64,000 bases of DNA from Photobacterium marinum. GTDB taxonomy: Bacteria; Pseudomonadota; Gammaproteobacteria; Enterobacterales; Vibrionaceae. The translations under genes and the position numbers were made by a program. This document shows, one piece after another, positions 18,110 to 26,935 of the stretch (position 1 is its first letter; every line of letters starts with the position of its first letter). The stretch is taken from the NCBI RefSeq assembly GCF_000331515.1, contig NZ_AMZO01000004.1:58429-122428 (forward strand). The letters run 5' to 3'. Below the pieces are notes generated by a model, which saw only the letters and a list, made by a program, of their open reading frames with translations, was not told the DNA's origin and did no database searches.

Positions 18110-18595
18110 ATGACAGAAGAAAACAAAAAAGCCAAGAGCAAGTTGCCGTTAATTATAGCCGCTGTTGTTCTGGTGGTTGTTGTATTAGCCGGTGCCGGAG
18201 GCTGGTGGTATTTCCAGCAGCAGGCCAAGCAGGTTGAAGCTCCTGTACCAGAAGCTTTACCACCTGCAGCGTTGGTTAAAAAACCGGTCTTTTTGCCACT
18301 GACCAAATTTGTGGTGAGTATTCCGGGGGATGATCGCTTGCATTACCTGATGCTGGAGCTGTCAATTATGAGCTACAACCAAGAACAGTTGGATCTGGTG
18401 GAGGAATACCGACCGGTTGTTCGTAATGGCATCATCACTTTGCTCAGTGAGCTGCATTACAACGATTTAACTCAGCCTGGCGTAATGGAACCACTGCAAG
18501 TGGCATTGCGTGAGCGAGTACAGAAAGTCATGAATGACATGGCAAGTAGTAACGGTATCGATCAAGTACTAATCACTAAGATGGTGGTTCAGTAA
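18110..18595 (+). CDS. fliL: Basal-body-associated protein FliL/LafF (lateral system)
   Basis: 161 residues with a short cytoplasmic lysine-rich N-terminus, one membrane helix (LPLIIAAVVLVVVVLAGAGG) and a periplasmic domain ending RVQKVMNDMASSNGIDQVLI, the stomatin-like FliL fold. FliL forms a ring around the stator in the periplasm. It stands upstream of the sigma factor and stator genes, matching the lateral order LafF-LafS-LafT-LafU. Confidence 0.9.
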   Translation: MTEENKKAKSKLPLIIAAVVLVVVVLAGAGGWWYFQQQAKQVEAPVPEALPPAALVKKPVFLPLTKFVVSIPGDDRLHYLMLELSIMSYNQEQLDLVEEYRPVVRNGIITLLSELHYNDLTQPGVMEPLQVALRERVQKVMNDMASSNGIDQVLITKMVVQ

Positions 18596-18605
18596 GGAGT
18601 TTGAT

Positions 18606-19361
18606 GTGCACAGTGCAGCAATGTCCTATGAAGCCCAAGGGCTTCAAGCTTATCAGCAGAGTCGCCAGTTAGGTCAGAAAGCGCGCGAGCAGCGTCTGGT
18701 TACTAAGAATGCCGGGTTGGTAAAGCGTATCGTGAAGCATTTGACAGCTCAGGTAACGACTGTGATGTCACTGGAAGATATGGAGCAGATTGGCCTGATG
18801 GCTCTGCTCGATGTTATCCGTCGTTATCCGGATGAAGAGGATACGGCTCTGGAGCGCCTCGCTGTGCAGCGTATTCGTGGTGCGGTATTAGATGAGTTGC
18901 GCCGGATGGACTGGCGTTCCCGTCGTTCGCGCCAGAATAGCTACGAACTCAAAGATATAGAACGCCAGCTCTCCCGCCAGTTAGGTCGACAGCCGACGGA
19001 GCAGGAGATGGCAGAAGAAATGGGTATTGAACTGGCTGAAGTACAACAGCGCCGCCTTGACAGCCAGGCTGAAAATCTCGGGAGTGTTGAATCCTTGCAA
19101 GAGGATGGAGAGCAATTCTTTGGCTTGAGTTTTCAGTGCAATACCTATGAACGTGGTCAATTAAAACAAGCGATGGCTGCCGCTCTGGCTCGTTTACCTG
19201 AGCGAGAGCAAGTCATTTTGAGTTTTTATTATGAGCACGAAATGAACCTTAAAGAGATTGCCTTGGTATTTGAGCTGACCGAAGCGCGGGTCAGCCAGAT
19301 CCATAAAAAGGCACTGAAAAGTCTGAATAGCATGTTAACTGACTGGCGAGAGTCAGTTTAA
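18606..19361 (+). CDS. lafS: Lateral flagellar sigma-28 factor LafS (FliA family)
   Basis: 251 residues. Region 2 is seen in GLVKRIVKHLTAQ and LEDMEQIGLMALLDVIRRYP, with VLDELRRMDWRSRRSRQ matching the FliA promoter-recognition part; region 4 in LPEREQVILSFYYEHEMNLK and LTEARVSQIHKKALK. It directs RNA polymerase to late flagellar genes, probably lafA, and is the expected target of FlgM in this window. The start is GTG at 18606 with AAGGAG six bases upstream. An ATG at 18621 is an alternative. Confidence 0.93.
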   Translation: MHSAAMSYEAQGLQAYQQSRQLGQKAREQRLVTKNAGLVKRIVKHLTAQVTTVMSLEDMEQIGLMALLDVIRRYPDEEDTALERLAVQRIRGAVLDELRRMDWRSRRSRQNSYELKDIERQLSRQLGRQPTEQEMAEEMGIELAEVQQRRLDSQAENLGSVESLQEDGEQFFGLSFQCNTYERGQLKQAMAAALARLPEREQVILSFYYEHEMNLKEIALVFELTEARVSQIHKKALKSLNSMLTDWRESV

Positions 19362-19373
19362 CGGAGTCATAAG

Positions 19374-20222
19374 ATGCAAATTATTATCGGTTTTGTCATT
19401 ATTTTCGGGTGCATTGTCTACGGTTACACCCACGCATCGGGACGCCTGCTGGCACTTTGGCAGCCAGCTGAATTTATTATCATTTTAGGAGCCGGTTTTG
19501 GGGCGATGGTGATCTCTAATCCGACCTATGTGCTAAAAAATGTCGCAACTCGCCTGAAAATGGCTTTCGGTAAAGGTTATAGCCAGGAATTTTATAAGTC
19601 GACGCTGGAACTGATGTTCGAGTTGTTGGAGGTGATCCGTAAAGACGGCATTAAAAAGCTTGATGATCATATCGAAAATCCGGAAAGCAGCGCCATTTTT
19701 GCCAAGTATCCGGATGTAGCTAAATCTAATGTCATTGTCAGTTTTATTACCGATAACCTGCGAATGATGGCAATGGGTAAGGTAAATCATCACGATCTTG
19801 AAGCTGTGCTGGAGCTAGAACTGCATACCCTGGAAGAAGATTTGATCCGCCCTTCTAAAGCGCTGGCTAAAGTCGGTGAAGCGATGCCGGGCTTCGGTAT
19901 CGTTGCGGCGGTATTGGGTATCGTTGTTACCATGCAGAGCATTGGTGGTGACCTGGCTCTGATCGGGGTAAAAGTAGCGGCGGCACTGGTAGGTACATTC
20001 TTTGGTATTTTGATGTGTTATGCCGTATTTGATCCACTGGCAGCAACCATTGCTAACCAAGTTAAAAAAGAGATGATGGCACTGCATATGATTACAGCGA
20101 TTCTGGTCGCTCAGGCTCAGGGTAAGCCTACCCTGCTGGCTTTGGATGCAGGCCGTAAGGTACTGCATACCGAATACAAGCCGACGTTTGCTGATATGGA
20201 AGGTTGGATGACCGGGCAGTAA
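19374..20222 (+). CDS. lafT: Proton-type stator protein LafT (MotA family)
   Basis: 282 residues, the size of E. coli MotA, with four membrane helices (about 1-20, 33-50, 170-190, 200-222). The cytoplasmic loop keeps the rotor-contacting Arg89; the position of E. coli Glu98 is Asp97 (LDDHIENP), a conservative change. The channel helix with AMPGFGIVAAVLGIVVTM includes the conserved proline. LafT and LafU form the torque-generating stator. The MotA-like length differs from the shorter sodium-type PomA of Vibrio polar motors. Confidence 0.94.
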   Translation: MQIIIGFVIIFGCIVYGYTHASGRLLALWQPAEFIIILGAGFGAMVISNPTYVLKNVATRLKMAFGKGYSQEFYKSTLELMFELLEVIRKDGIKKLDDHIENPESSAIFAKYPDVAKSNVIVSFITDNLRMMAMGKVNHHDLEAVLELELHTLEEDLIRPSKALAKVGEAMPGFGIVAAVLGIVVTMQSIGGDLALIGVKVAAALVGTFFGILMCYAVFDPLAATIANQVKKEMMALHMITAILVAQAQGKPTLLALDAGRKVLHTEYKPTFADMEGWMTGQ

Positions 20223-20228
20223 TCACTT

Positions 20229-21218
20229 ATGAGCAAAGATCATCACATCATAATAGTTAAGAAAAAAAGTAAGGGTCACCATGATGAACATCATGGTGGT
20301 GCCTGGAAGGTTGCCTTTGCCGACTTTGCAGTGGCAATGATGGCTTTTTTCATGGTGCTGTGGCTGATGGGGATCACAACCCAGGAAGAGCGAATGGAGA
20401 TTGAGCAACGCCTTCAGACAGCGACCGTGTTTGATAATATTTTCGAGATCACCAATAGTCCGTTCCCGATAGATTTTGACGGCAATATGTCTCCGTTTGA
20501 AAAGCCGATGAGTGAGCTTAGTTCAGGAGAGGAACGCTTTGGTTCGTCGATGTTTAATAAGTCATCACAGGGCAGTGAAAAAGGTGGTCGTAACCGTAAG
20601 TTGAATTCTGCGATTGCCGGTAAGCATCTGTCTACGCCGCAGTTATCAGTGCTGGCAAAAGCGATCAGTCAGATTGCTGAAGAGCTGTCTGCGTCAGAAA
20701 ACATTGTGCTGGAAATTGTTCCGCAGGGGCTGCGTATTCTTATCCAGGATGATGATGAACACTTCATGTATGAGCGAGGCAGTGTTGAATTGACTCCGTT
20801 CTTTGAAGACATGCTATTTAATATTGCACCGATTTTGGGACAAATTAAAAACCGTATGGTGATCAGTGGCCATACCGATAGTACTCGGTTCAAGCGTCAG
20901 GATTACAGCAACTGGGACTTGTCGGGAGCCCGCGCCCTGAAAGCACGTCAGGTACTGGTTGATTCTGGCCTGTCGACGAATAATGTGCTGCAGGTTGTGG
21001 CTATGGCCGAGCGTACGCCGGTTTATAAACAAGATACAAGAAGCGGGAAAAACCGCCGGATCGAAATGATGGTCTTAACCAAGGAAGCCGATGATCAGCT
21101 AGCGCTGCTATTTGGCAAAGGTCAAATAGATGAGAGTGAAGGCACTGCGGTGAAAAATGCTAGAAGCTTTGCTGAAGCGAACCGCCCGGTCTCACGTCTT
21201 GATATGCTTGTGAACTGA
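20229..21218 (+). CDS. lafU: Proton-type stator protein LafU (MotB family)
   Basis: 329 residues. A basic/His-rich cytoplasmic start leads into one membrane helix (KVAFADFAVAMMAFFMVLWL) that carries Asp32, the proton-binding residue at the same number as in E. coli MotB. The C-terminal OmpA-like domain (MVISGHTDSTRF, then GARALKARQVLVDSGL and RRIEMMVLT) anchors the stator to peptidoglycan. It follows lafT by 6 bp. Confidence 0.95.
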   Translation: MSKDHHIIIVKKKSKGHHDEHHGGAWKVAFADFAVAMMAFFMVLWLMGITTQEERMEIEQRLQTATVFDNIFEITNSPFPIDFDGNMSPFEKPMSELSSGEERFGSSMFNKSSQGSEKGGRNRKLNSAIAGKHLSTPQLSVLAKAISQIAEELSASENIVLEIVPQGLRILIQDDDEHFMYERGSVELTPFFEDMLFNIAPILGQIKNRMVISGHTDSTRFKRQDYSNWDLSGARALKARQVLVDSGLSTNNVLQVVAMAERTPVYKQDTRSGKNRRIEMMVLTKEADDQLALLFGKGQIDESEGTAVKNARSFAEANRPVSRLDMLVN

Positions 21219-21226
21219 GAAGCTCG

Positions 21227-22408
21227 ATGAAAACAGTAATTACCCCTGAATTCGTGAAGAACTTTAGTTGTATTGCAGACAAATGTGAGGATCACTGCTG
21301 TCATGGTTGGGATATTCTTATCGATAAGCCAACCTATAGCTTTATGACTAAAAAAAGTGATTTGAAGATCAAATCACAGCAAGTGATTGTGCGTACGAGA
21401 AGTGCTGCCAGCTATGCGAAGATTAAGCTGGATGAAAATGGGGTCTGTCCGTTTCGTGAGCAGGCTGGTTTGTGTGAAGTTCATAAAGCCCATGGTCATA
21501 GTCGACTATCTCATACATGCCAAAGTTATCCTCGCTTGTACAATATTCGTGGGGAACAACTCGAAAGTAGCTTGACATTGTCATGTCCTGAAGCTGCCCG
21601 TCAGATTCTATTGAATCCGTCGGCAATGAATTTCCACAGTGAGCAGCTTCATGATAATGCATTTAATGCAGTTGAATATGAACGACCTCAGTGGTACGAC
21701 AATGTTCGCCAGCTCTTTATTGATGTCTTGTTGTTGGAGTCTCTCCCGCTAGAAGAAAGGTTGTTCCTGCTGGGGATGACCCTGAAATACCTGGATGCAC
21801 ATCAGTCTGATATTGATGATTTCAATCAGACTTTTACTTACTGCTGCGAAAAAATCACCAATGGTGAATTTAGTGCTTTGTATGAGCGTATGAATTCGGC
21901 ATTAGAGCTACATGCATCTCAGTTAATTAAAGTTTTTAATGTTCAGTTCGCTATTAGTGTCACAGAAAACCAGAGTCAAGTAATTAAAAGGATGCACTTG
22001 TTGCATGAGCTACTGGTTGATGCTTTTGAACCGGCAGGCGATGATGTAAACAAGCAAAAAGAGATTTTGCTTCAAGGTTTTAATGGTAATTATCAGGATT
22101 ATTTTAATAATAATTCCCATGTTTGGTTAAACTATTTCATATATAAGATGTACCAACATGACTTCCCTGCTGATAATATGTACGAGGTCTTCACTGATAT
22201 AGTGACAGACTTCTTCATATTGCGTGGGGCACTGGCTGCTATTGCTTCTCAACGTCCTTTGCAAGAGAGTGACATCATATTGGCTATGCAGTCTTATCAC
22301 CGCTCTAAAGATCATAGAGTTATTTTAAGTAAAGGGATTAAAAATCTTCAGAAGCAGCTGGAGGTTGATGACAAGATGTTACCTTTGATGTTGCTGAAGA
22401 TGTCATAA
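21227..22408 (+). CDS. fliB: FliB-type flagellin lysine N-methylase
   Basis: 393 residues. The N-terminus shows the FliB family pattern of clustered cysteines: CIADKCEDHCCHGWDI at residues 14-29, CPFREQAGLCEVH, and LSHTCQSYPR later, consistent with a bound Fe-S cluster. FliB methylates lysines on flagellin. It starts 8 bp after lafU, so it is probably part of the same operon, which makes LafA the likely substrate. I do not recall fliB as a standard member of lateral loci, so its inclusion here is of interest. Its codon use looks more AT-rich than its neighbours. Confidence 0.88.
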   Translation: MKTVITPEFVKNFSCIADKCEDHCCHGWDILIDKPTYSFMTKKSDLKIKSQQVIVRTRSAASYAKIKLDENGVCPFREQAGLCEVHKAHGHSRLSHTCQSYPRLYNIRGEQLESSLTLSCPEAARQILLNPSAMNFHSEQLHDNAFNAVEYERPQWYDNVRQLFIDVLLLESLPLEERLFLLGMTLKYLDAHQSDIDDFNQTFTYCCEKITNGEFSALYERMNSALELHASQLIKVFNVQFAISVTENQSQVIKRMHLLHELLVDAFEPAGDDVNKQKEILLQGFNGNYQDYFNNNSHVWLNYFIYKMYQHDFPADNMYEVFTDIVTDFFILRGALAAIASQRPLQESDIILAMQSYHRSKDHRVILSKGIKNLQKQLEVDDKMLPLMLLKMS

Positions 22409-22415
22409 AACTATA

Positions 22416-22450
22416 TTTAAAGCGGTGTTTTCACCGCTTTAAACTTTATT
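22416..22450 (+). terminator. Rho-independent terminator after fliB
   Basis: Near-perfect stem TTTAAAGCGGTG / CACCGCTTTAAA with loop TTTT, followed by an AT-rich tract. It closes the lateral flagellar operon. Confidence 0.78.
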
Positions 22451-22462
22451 TATTTTATTTTT

Positions 22463-22534
22463 CAATAGATAAAACCTATTGCACTTTGATGTGTGAAAAC
22501 TTCACTACTATTTAATTAGCGCATATCGTATGCG
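22463..22534. promoter_or_regulatory. Palindrome cluster upstream of the ParM-like gene (possible operator/parC-like site)
   Basis: Within 72 bp there are three inverted repeats: CAATAG-N7-CTATTG (22463-22481), an imperfect GTGTGAA-AAC-TTCAC (about 22491-22505), and CGCATA-TCG-TATGCG (22520-22534). They lie in the only non-coding stretch before the ParM-like gene. Plasmid parMRC loci have a parC site here that is both centromere and operator, but that consists of direct repeats, which I do not see. Function is inference. Confidence 0.45.
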
Positions 22535-22586
22535 TTTTGTTTTTATAAAGTGTTGTTAGTTATTAATTGTTATTGTGAGAAAAGTT

Positions 22587-23633
22587 ATGACAGTATCTGC
22601 GTTTAAAATTGCGGTTGATGATGGTTCGACAAACGTAAAGGTGAGCTGGATTGAGAATAACCAGCTGAAAACCATCGTGTCACCAAACTCTTTCCGCAAA
22701 GACTGGAAGAGTGCAGCGCTGCGACGCGATAAGAGAGTATATAACTACACAATCGGTACAACTAAGTACACTTACGATGCGACCTCAGATAAGGCGCTGG
22801 AAACCACGCACGTTGACTACCAGTATGATGATCTGAACCTGCTGGCAGTACACCACGCCCTGCTTCAGACTGGCCTGAAGCCTTGTCCGGTTACCCTGGT
22901 GGTGACTTTGCCGATTACTGAATTCTACAACTCAGAAGACTGCCAGCGTAATGAAGCGAAAATCGCTAAGAAGCGTGAAAACCTGATGCGTGAAATCAGC
23001 CTGAACAAGGGCGAGCTGTTTGACGTGGTTGAGGTGGAAGTGATGCCGGAAAGTCTGCCGGCAGTGATGTCTACCCTGATCAACTCAAACTGCAATGAAT
23101 TCACCCGTTCGCTGGTGGTTGACTGTGGTGGTACAACGCTGGATATGGGTATCGTGGTTGGTGAGTTTGACGATGTGTCTGCTATTTACGGTAACAACGA
23201 AATCGGTGTATGCATGGTGACTGACGCAGCCCGTAAAGCACTGGCAGCGGCAGACAGTGATTCAAGCTACCTGGTAGCGAATGAGCTGATCAAACGTCGT
23301 GATGATCTGGATTTCGTTAAAGATGTAGTGAACGACGAATCTAAGATCGAGATTATTCTTGAGAAAATCGAGACTAAGATTGATGAGCTGGGTAGTGCGG
23401 TAGCCTACGAAGCGAAGAAATTTTCTAAAAACCCGAACCGTGTTTATCTGGTTGGTGGTGGTGCTCCGTTGGTTTATCCTGCAATTAAAGCAGCCTATGA
23501 AACCCTGGGTGATCGTGTAGTACTGATCAAAGATTCTCAGTCTGCACTTGCTCGTGAACTGTGCCTGTACAATACCGAAGAGGATGAGGTACACATCGAG
23601 CGTGAAACCCTTATTGAGGTAGAAGATGAGTAG
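22587..23633 (+). CDS. parM: ParM/StbA-like actin-family segregation ATPase
   Basis: 348 residues from the ATG at 22587 (the frame opens at a GTG 12 bases earlier). It aligns along its length with plasmid R1 ParM: the phosphate-1 loop DDGSTNVKVSW, the block ISPNSF-like VSPNSFRKDW, TLPITEFYN, MPESLPA, phosphate-2 VVDCGGTTLDMGIV, and the adenosine motif LVGGGAPLVYPAIKA. ParM polymerises with ATP into filaments that push replicated DNA apart. It overlaps the next gene by eight bases. Finding it between flagellar and core genes suggests a chromosomal or captured plasmid cassette. Confidence 0.9.
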   Translation: MTVSAFKIAVDDGSTNVKVSWIENNQLKTIVSPNSFRKDWKSAALRRDKRVYNYTIGTTKYTYDATSDKALETTHVDYQYDDLNLLAVHHALLQTGLKPCPVTLVVTLPITEFYNSEDCQRNEAKIAKKRENLMREISLNKGELFDVVEVEVMPESLPAVMSTLINSNCNEFTRSLVVDCGGTTLDMGIVVGEFDDVSAIYGNNEIGVCMVTDAARKALAAADSDSSYLVANELIKRRDDLDFVKDVVNDESKIEIILEKIETKIDELGSAVAYEAKKFSKNPNRVYLVGGGAPLVYPAIKAAYETLGDRVVLIKDSQSALARELCLYNTEEDEVHIERETLIEVEDE

Positions 23634-24627
23634 TCAGTTAAAGCGGGTTAACTACTCGATTTATCTAAATCCTGTCAACTCATTGTCCGACCGCTATGCG
23701 GTCGGCGTTATGCAAAAATGGGTGAACGAGCGTAAAAGTATGCTCGATAACCCAGAGGCTGGTATGGATCTCCATAACAGCCTGCATATGCATAAAAACA
23801 TCTATCTTTCCGGGATGTTTTTGCATTTGCTGAGTCCGGCGCTGAGCGCCGGACTGTCCACTTGCCTTGGTGATGACACCATTAAGATGGCGACACTGAA
23901 GCAGCAACTGGATGCCTGTGGTCTGGTTGTTCCGATGGCGTCGGGTCAGCCTTCTGATATTTCCCGCCAGGATATTGAAGCAATTAAATCTGCGGTTAAC
24001 ATGACGCCGCTGTTTACCGAGATCCAATCGCTGCGTGATGATCTTCGTTATGCCAGCGAAGAAAATCTGCGTCATGTGACTGAATCTGCTGAGCGTGAGA
24101 AAGAGTTGCTGCTTAGTCAGCAGAAAACCCAGCAGGAGCTGACTGAAACGCGTCAGGCATTGATGACTTTGTCTTCTGAATCATCTGAACGTGAACAAGC
24201 ATTGCTACAGAATCAACAGGAAACTCAGCAGGAACTGGCTGAAACCCGCCAGACTTTGGTGAACCTGTGTACTGAATTGGCTGAGTCTGTGTCATCCATT
24301 GAAATTCCACCAGCAGCGGCTGCGCCAACGGCACCTGAGGCCCCGGTTGTACCTGAAATGCCTGTTGTTACGGAGCCATCTTCTGAGGTTGAACTGCCTG
24401 ATTTTTCTGAGCTCCAAGAGACATTGACGGATGAGATCCGCGCGACTAACCACAAGCGTGAGATTGCTGAGTTGAAGGCTTTGATTAAAGCCCAGAGTGA
24501 GTTGATTAAGAAACTATCTGTTGCTCCGATAGCTGGTGCGCCCGCGGAAAAGCCGGCAGAAGAAGAGCAGGACCTGACCGAAACCATTGCAAATATGCAG
24601 AAGGTGAAGAAAAAAGGCCTGTGGTAA
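23626..24627 (+). CDS. ParR-like partner protein with long coiled-coil extension
   Basis: 333 residues. Residues about 5-100 resemble ParR: a beta-strand/turn RVNYSIYLNPVNSLSDRY like the IAFKLNP start of R1 ParR, then a helical HMHKNIYLSGMFLHLLSPAL region where R1 ParR has its DNA-binding helix. Unlike the 117-residue ParR it continues with a coiled coil holding two about 30-residue repeats (155-184 and 187-216, sharing QQELTETRQAL-type cores), a Pro/Ala/Val-rich linker (226-258), a second coil (260-298) and a basic tail ending KVKKKGLW. RBS GAGG sits within the ParM end. ParR identity is inference from position and the N-terminal pattern. Confidence 0.6.
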   Translation: MSSQLKRVNYSIYLNPVNSLSDRYAVGVMQKWVNERKSMLDNPEAGMDLHNSLHMHKNIYLSGMFLHLLSPALSAGLSTCLGDDTIKMATLKQQLDACGLVVPMASGQPSDISRQDIEAIKSAVNMTPLFTEIQSLRDDLRYASEENLRHVTESAEREKELLLSQQKTQQELTETRQALMTLSSESSEREQALLQNQQETQQELAETRQTLVNLCTELAESVSSIEIPPAAAAPTAPEAPVVPEMPVVTEPSSEVELPDFSELQETLTDEIRATNHKREIAELKALIKAQSELIKKLSVAPIAGAPAEKPAEEEQDLTETIANMQKVKKKGLW

Positions 24628-24636
24628 CAGGAAGAA

Positions 24637-24667
24637 TAAAAAACGGAGCTGAGAGCTCCGTTTTTTC
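24637..24667. terminator. Bidirectional terminator between the ParM/R cassette and actP
   Basis: Stem AAAAAACGGAGCT / AGCTCCGTTTTTT around GAG, with A- and T-runs on both sides so that it can serve the cassette on the plus strand and the symporter gene on the minus strand. Confidence 0.9.
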
Positions 24668-24705
24668 TATCTGAGATTTAATTTCTCTTTTCTCGCTCCT
24701 AATCT

Positions 24706-26409
24706 TTAGTGCTCTTGTGCTTCACCGGCTCCTTTCGGATAGCGGATAGATTCCACCATTTCCTGCACATTGTGCGGCACTTCCGAAGTCACCTTGTTTA
24801 CTGCAATCGAGACGACAAAGTTCAGGCACATCCCCAGAGTACCGATACCTTCCGGACTGATGCCGAAGAACCAGTTATCAGGTGTGTTTGCCGCCGGGTT
24901 GATGAACTTAAAGTAGATGATGTAAGAAGCGGTGAAGACAATACCTGATACCATGCCGGCAATGGCTCCTTCTTTGTTCATCTGCTTATAGAAGATCCCC
25001 AGAATAATCGCCGGGAAGAATGAAGCGGCGGCCAGTCCGAAGGCGAAGGCAACAACCTGGGCGACAAAGCCCGGCGGGTTGATCCCCAAGTAACCGGCTC
25101 CGACGATAGCCAGTGCCGAAGCAACACGGGCGGCCATCAGCTCCTGCTTGTCCGTCATGTTTGGTTTGAAGCCTTTCTTCAGTAGGTCATGGGAAATTGA
25201 GGTTGAGATCACCAGTAGCAGACCTGCAGCCGTCGACAGGGCGGCAGCCAAGCCACCGGCAGCCAGCAGGGCGACTACCCAGTTCGGCAGTTTCGCCAGC
25301 TCAGGGCTTGCCAGAACGATGATATCGCGGTTAACGCTCATCTCATTGCGTTCATCTCCGGAATAGAACATCTTGCCGTCACCGTTTTTATCTTCCCACT
25401 TCACCAGGCCGGTTTTTTCCCAGTTTGTCACCCAGCCAGGGGCTTCAGCAGCGGCGACGCCTTGCTGATCCGGACCATTGATGGTTTCAATCATATTAAC
25501 ACGGGCAAAGGCAGCAACCGCCGGAGCTGTGGTGTAGAGCATAGAGATAAACAGCAGTGCCCAGCCTGCTGAAATACGGGCATCCCTGACGCGCGGTACG
25601 GTAAAGAAGCGGATGATTACGTGTGGCAGACCAGCTGTACCGACCATCAGAGCGGCACAGATGAAGAAGACATCAACCATGCTCTTTGAGCCGTCGGTGT
25701 AGGCGGTGAAGCCGAGTTCCGTGGTCAGGCCGTCGAGTTTATCCAGAACATAAGTTTCTGAACCACTGATGGTGGATCCCATGCCGATCTGCGGGATCGG
25801 ATTGCCTGTCATCATGATCGAAGTGAAGATTGCCGGTACCAGGAAAGCGAAAATCAGCACGCAGAATTGGGCGACTTGGGTATAGGTGATGCCTTTCATT
25901 CCGCCCAAGACAGCATAGAAAAAGACGATCCCCATGCCGATGATGATCCCGATGTTGATATCCACTTCAAGGAAACGGGCGAATACCACGCCGACCCCAC
26001 GCATCTGACCTGCCACATAGGTAAAGGAAACGAAGATGGCACAAAAGACTGCAACCATACGGGCAGTTTTCGAGTAATAACGCTCACCGATAAAATCCGG
26101 CACTGTGAACTGGCCGAATTTACGCAGGTAGGGAGCAAGACACAGTGCTAGTAGAACGTAGCCGCCAGTCCAGCCCATCAGATATACCCCGCCGTCGTAA
26201 CCGACAAATGAAATTATACCTGCCATGGAGATAAAGGATGCGGCAGACATCCAGTCTGCGGCAGTTGCCATACCGTTGGCGACAGGGTGAACACCACCGC
26301 CGGCAACATAAAATTCACGGGTGGAACCGGCTCTTGCCCAGATGGCGATGCCGATATACAGGGCAAAAGTAATGCCCACCAAAATAAAGGTCCAGGTCTG
26401 GATATCCAT
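24706..26409 (-). CDS. actP: Na+/solute symporter large subunit, ActP-like (acetate or related carboxylate)
   Basis: 567 residues, a 13-helix sodium:solute symporter. Diagnostic segments are REFYVAGGGVHPVANGMATA, ADWMSAASFISMAGIISF and GQMRGVGVVFARFLEVD, as in ActP and the paired symporters of Vibrio. A hydrophilic insert at about 300-350 (after NMIETINGPDQQ) is typical of the two-subunit subfamily. It lies 11 bp behind the small subunit. The CrbR-like regulator upstream on the same strand supports a role in acetate uptake, but the substrate is not proven by sequence. Confidence 0.85.
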   Translation of the reverse strand: MDIQTWTFILVGITFALYIGIAIWARAGSTREFYVAGGGVHPVANGMATAADWMSAASFISMAGIISFVGYDGGVYLMGWTGGYVLLALCLAPYLRKFGQFTVPDFIGERYYSKTARMVAVFCAIFVSFTYVAGQMRGVGVVFARFLEVDINIGIIIGMGIVFFYAVLGGMKGITYTQVAQFCVLIFAFLVPAIFTSIMMTGNPIPQIGMGSTISGSETYVLDKLDGLTTELGFTAYTDGSKSMVDVFFICAALMVGTAGLPHVIIRFFTVPRVRDARISAGWALLFISMLYTTAPAVAAFARVNMIETINGPDQQGVAAAEAPGWVTNWEKTGLVKWEDKNGDGKMFYSGDERNEMSVNRDIIVLASPELAKLPNWVVALLAAGGLAAALSTAAGLLLVISTSISHDLLKKGFKPNMTDKQELMAARVASALAIVGAGYLGINPPGFVAQVVAFAFGLAAASFFPAIILGIFYKQMNKEGAIAGMVSGIVFTASYIIYFKFINPAANTPDNWFFGISPEGIGTLGMCLNFVVSIAVNKVTSEVPHNVQEMVESIRYPKGAGEAQEH

Positions 26410-26420
26410 GAAGTTCCCCC

Positions 26421-26687
26421 TCAGTCTTCGTGTACGTTGAACTTACGGTCGAGTGCGTTCATGCGCACGACATAGACAAAAATCAGGGCAACAAAAGTGT
26501 AGATTGAACCCTGCTGTGAGAACCAGAAACCTAATTTGAAGCCGCCGAGCTGGAGGCTGTTGAGGGCATCGACAAACAGAATGCCGGCTCCGTAAGAAAC
26601 CAGAAACCAGATGGCCAGCAGCGAGCCCATCGTGGTGAGGTTCTCCTTCCAATAGGCCTGAGCCTGTTCCTTGGATTCAAACGCCAT
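26421..26687 (-). CDS. Symporter small subunit (DUF4212 family)
   Basis: 88 residues with two membrane helices (about 22-42 and 55-76: SLLAIWFLVSYGAGILFVDA and SIYTFVALIFVYVVRM). The start MAFESKEQAQAYWKENL is typical of the small subunit found with ActP-like transporters in marine gammaproteobacteria. It is translated just before the large subunit, 11 bp apart, which indicates a two-component transporter. RBS AAGGAGA is well placed. Confidence 0.88.
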   Translation of the reverse strand: MAFESKEQAQAYWKENLTTMGSLLAIWFLVSYGAGILFVDALNSLQLGGFKLGFWFSQQGSIYTFVALIFVYVVRMNALDRKFNVHED

Positions 26688-26805
26688 TGTTATCTCCTTT
26701 CACGTCATCCTTTAGCTAATACAGCTAAGTTAAGAAATTGTTACCAAGAGACAATAGCAACGATTCTGAAAGCTAACCGTGCAACTTTAGTCGAGAGAAA
26801 TACGG

Positions 26806-26832
26806 AAAAATCGCCGTAATGACGGCGATTTT
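26806..26832 (-). terminator. Terminator downstream of the CrbR-like gene
   Basis: Inverted repeat AAAATCGCCGT / ACGGCGATTTT with loop CATT on the minus strand and a following TTTTT. It lies between the regulator and the symporter genes, so the symporter must have its own promoter in 26688-26800. An imperfect ATTGT-N9-ACAAT repeat at about 26737-26755 is a candidate operator. Confidence 0.8.
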
Positions 26833-26935
26833 GTGAATTGGGTGGAGGTTTGGGTGTGTTATGAAAAGGTTGTTTTAGCCAAAAGTCTAACGCATCAGAT
26901 AGAAATCCCGGATTCCGATGAGCAGGTTGTTTTGG

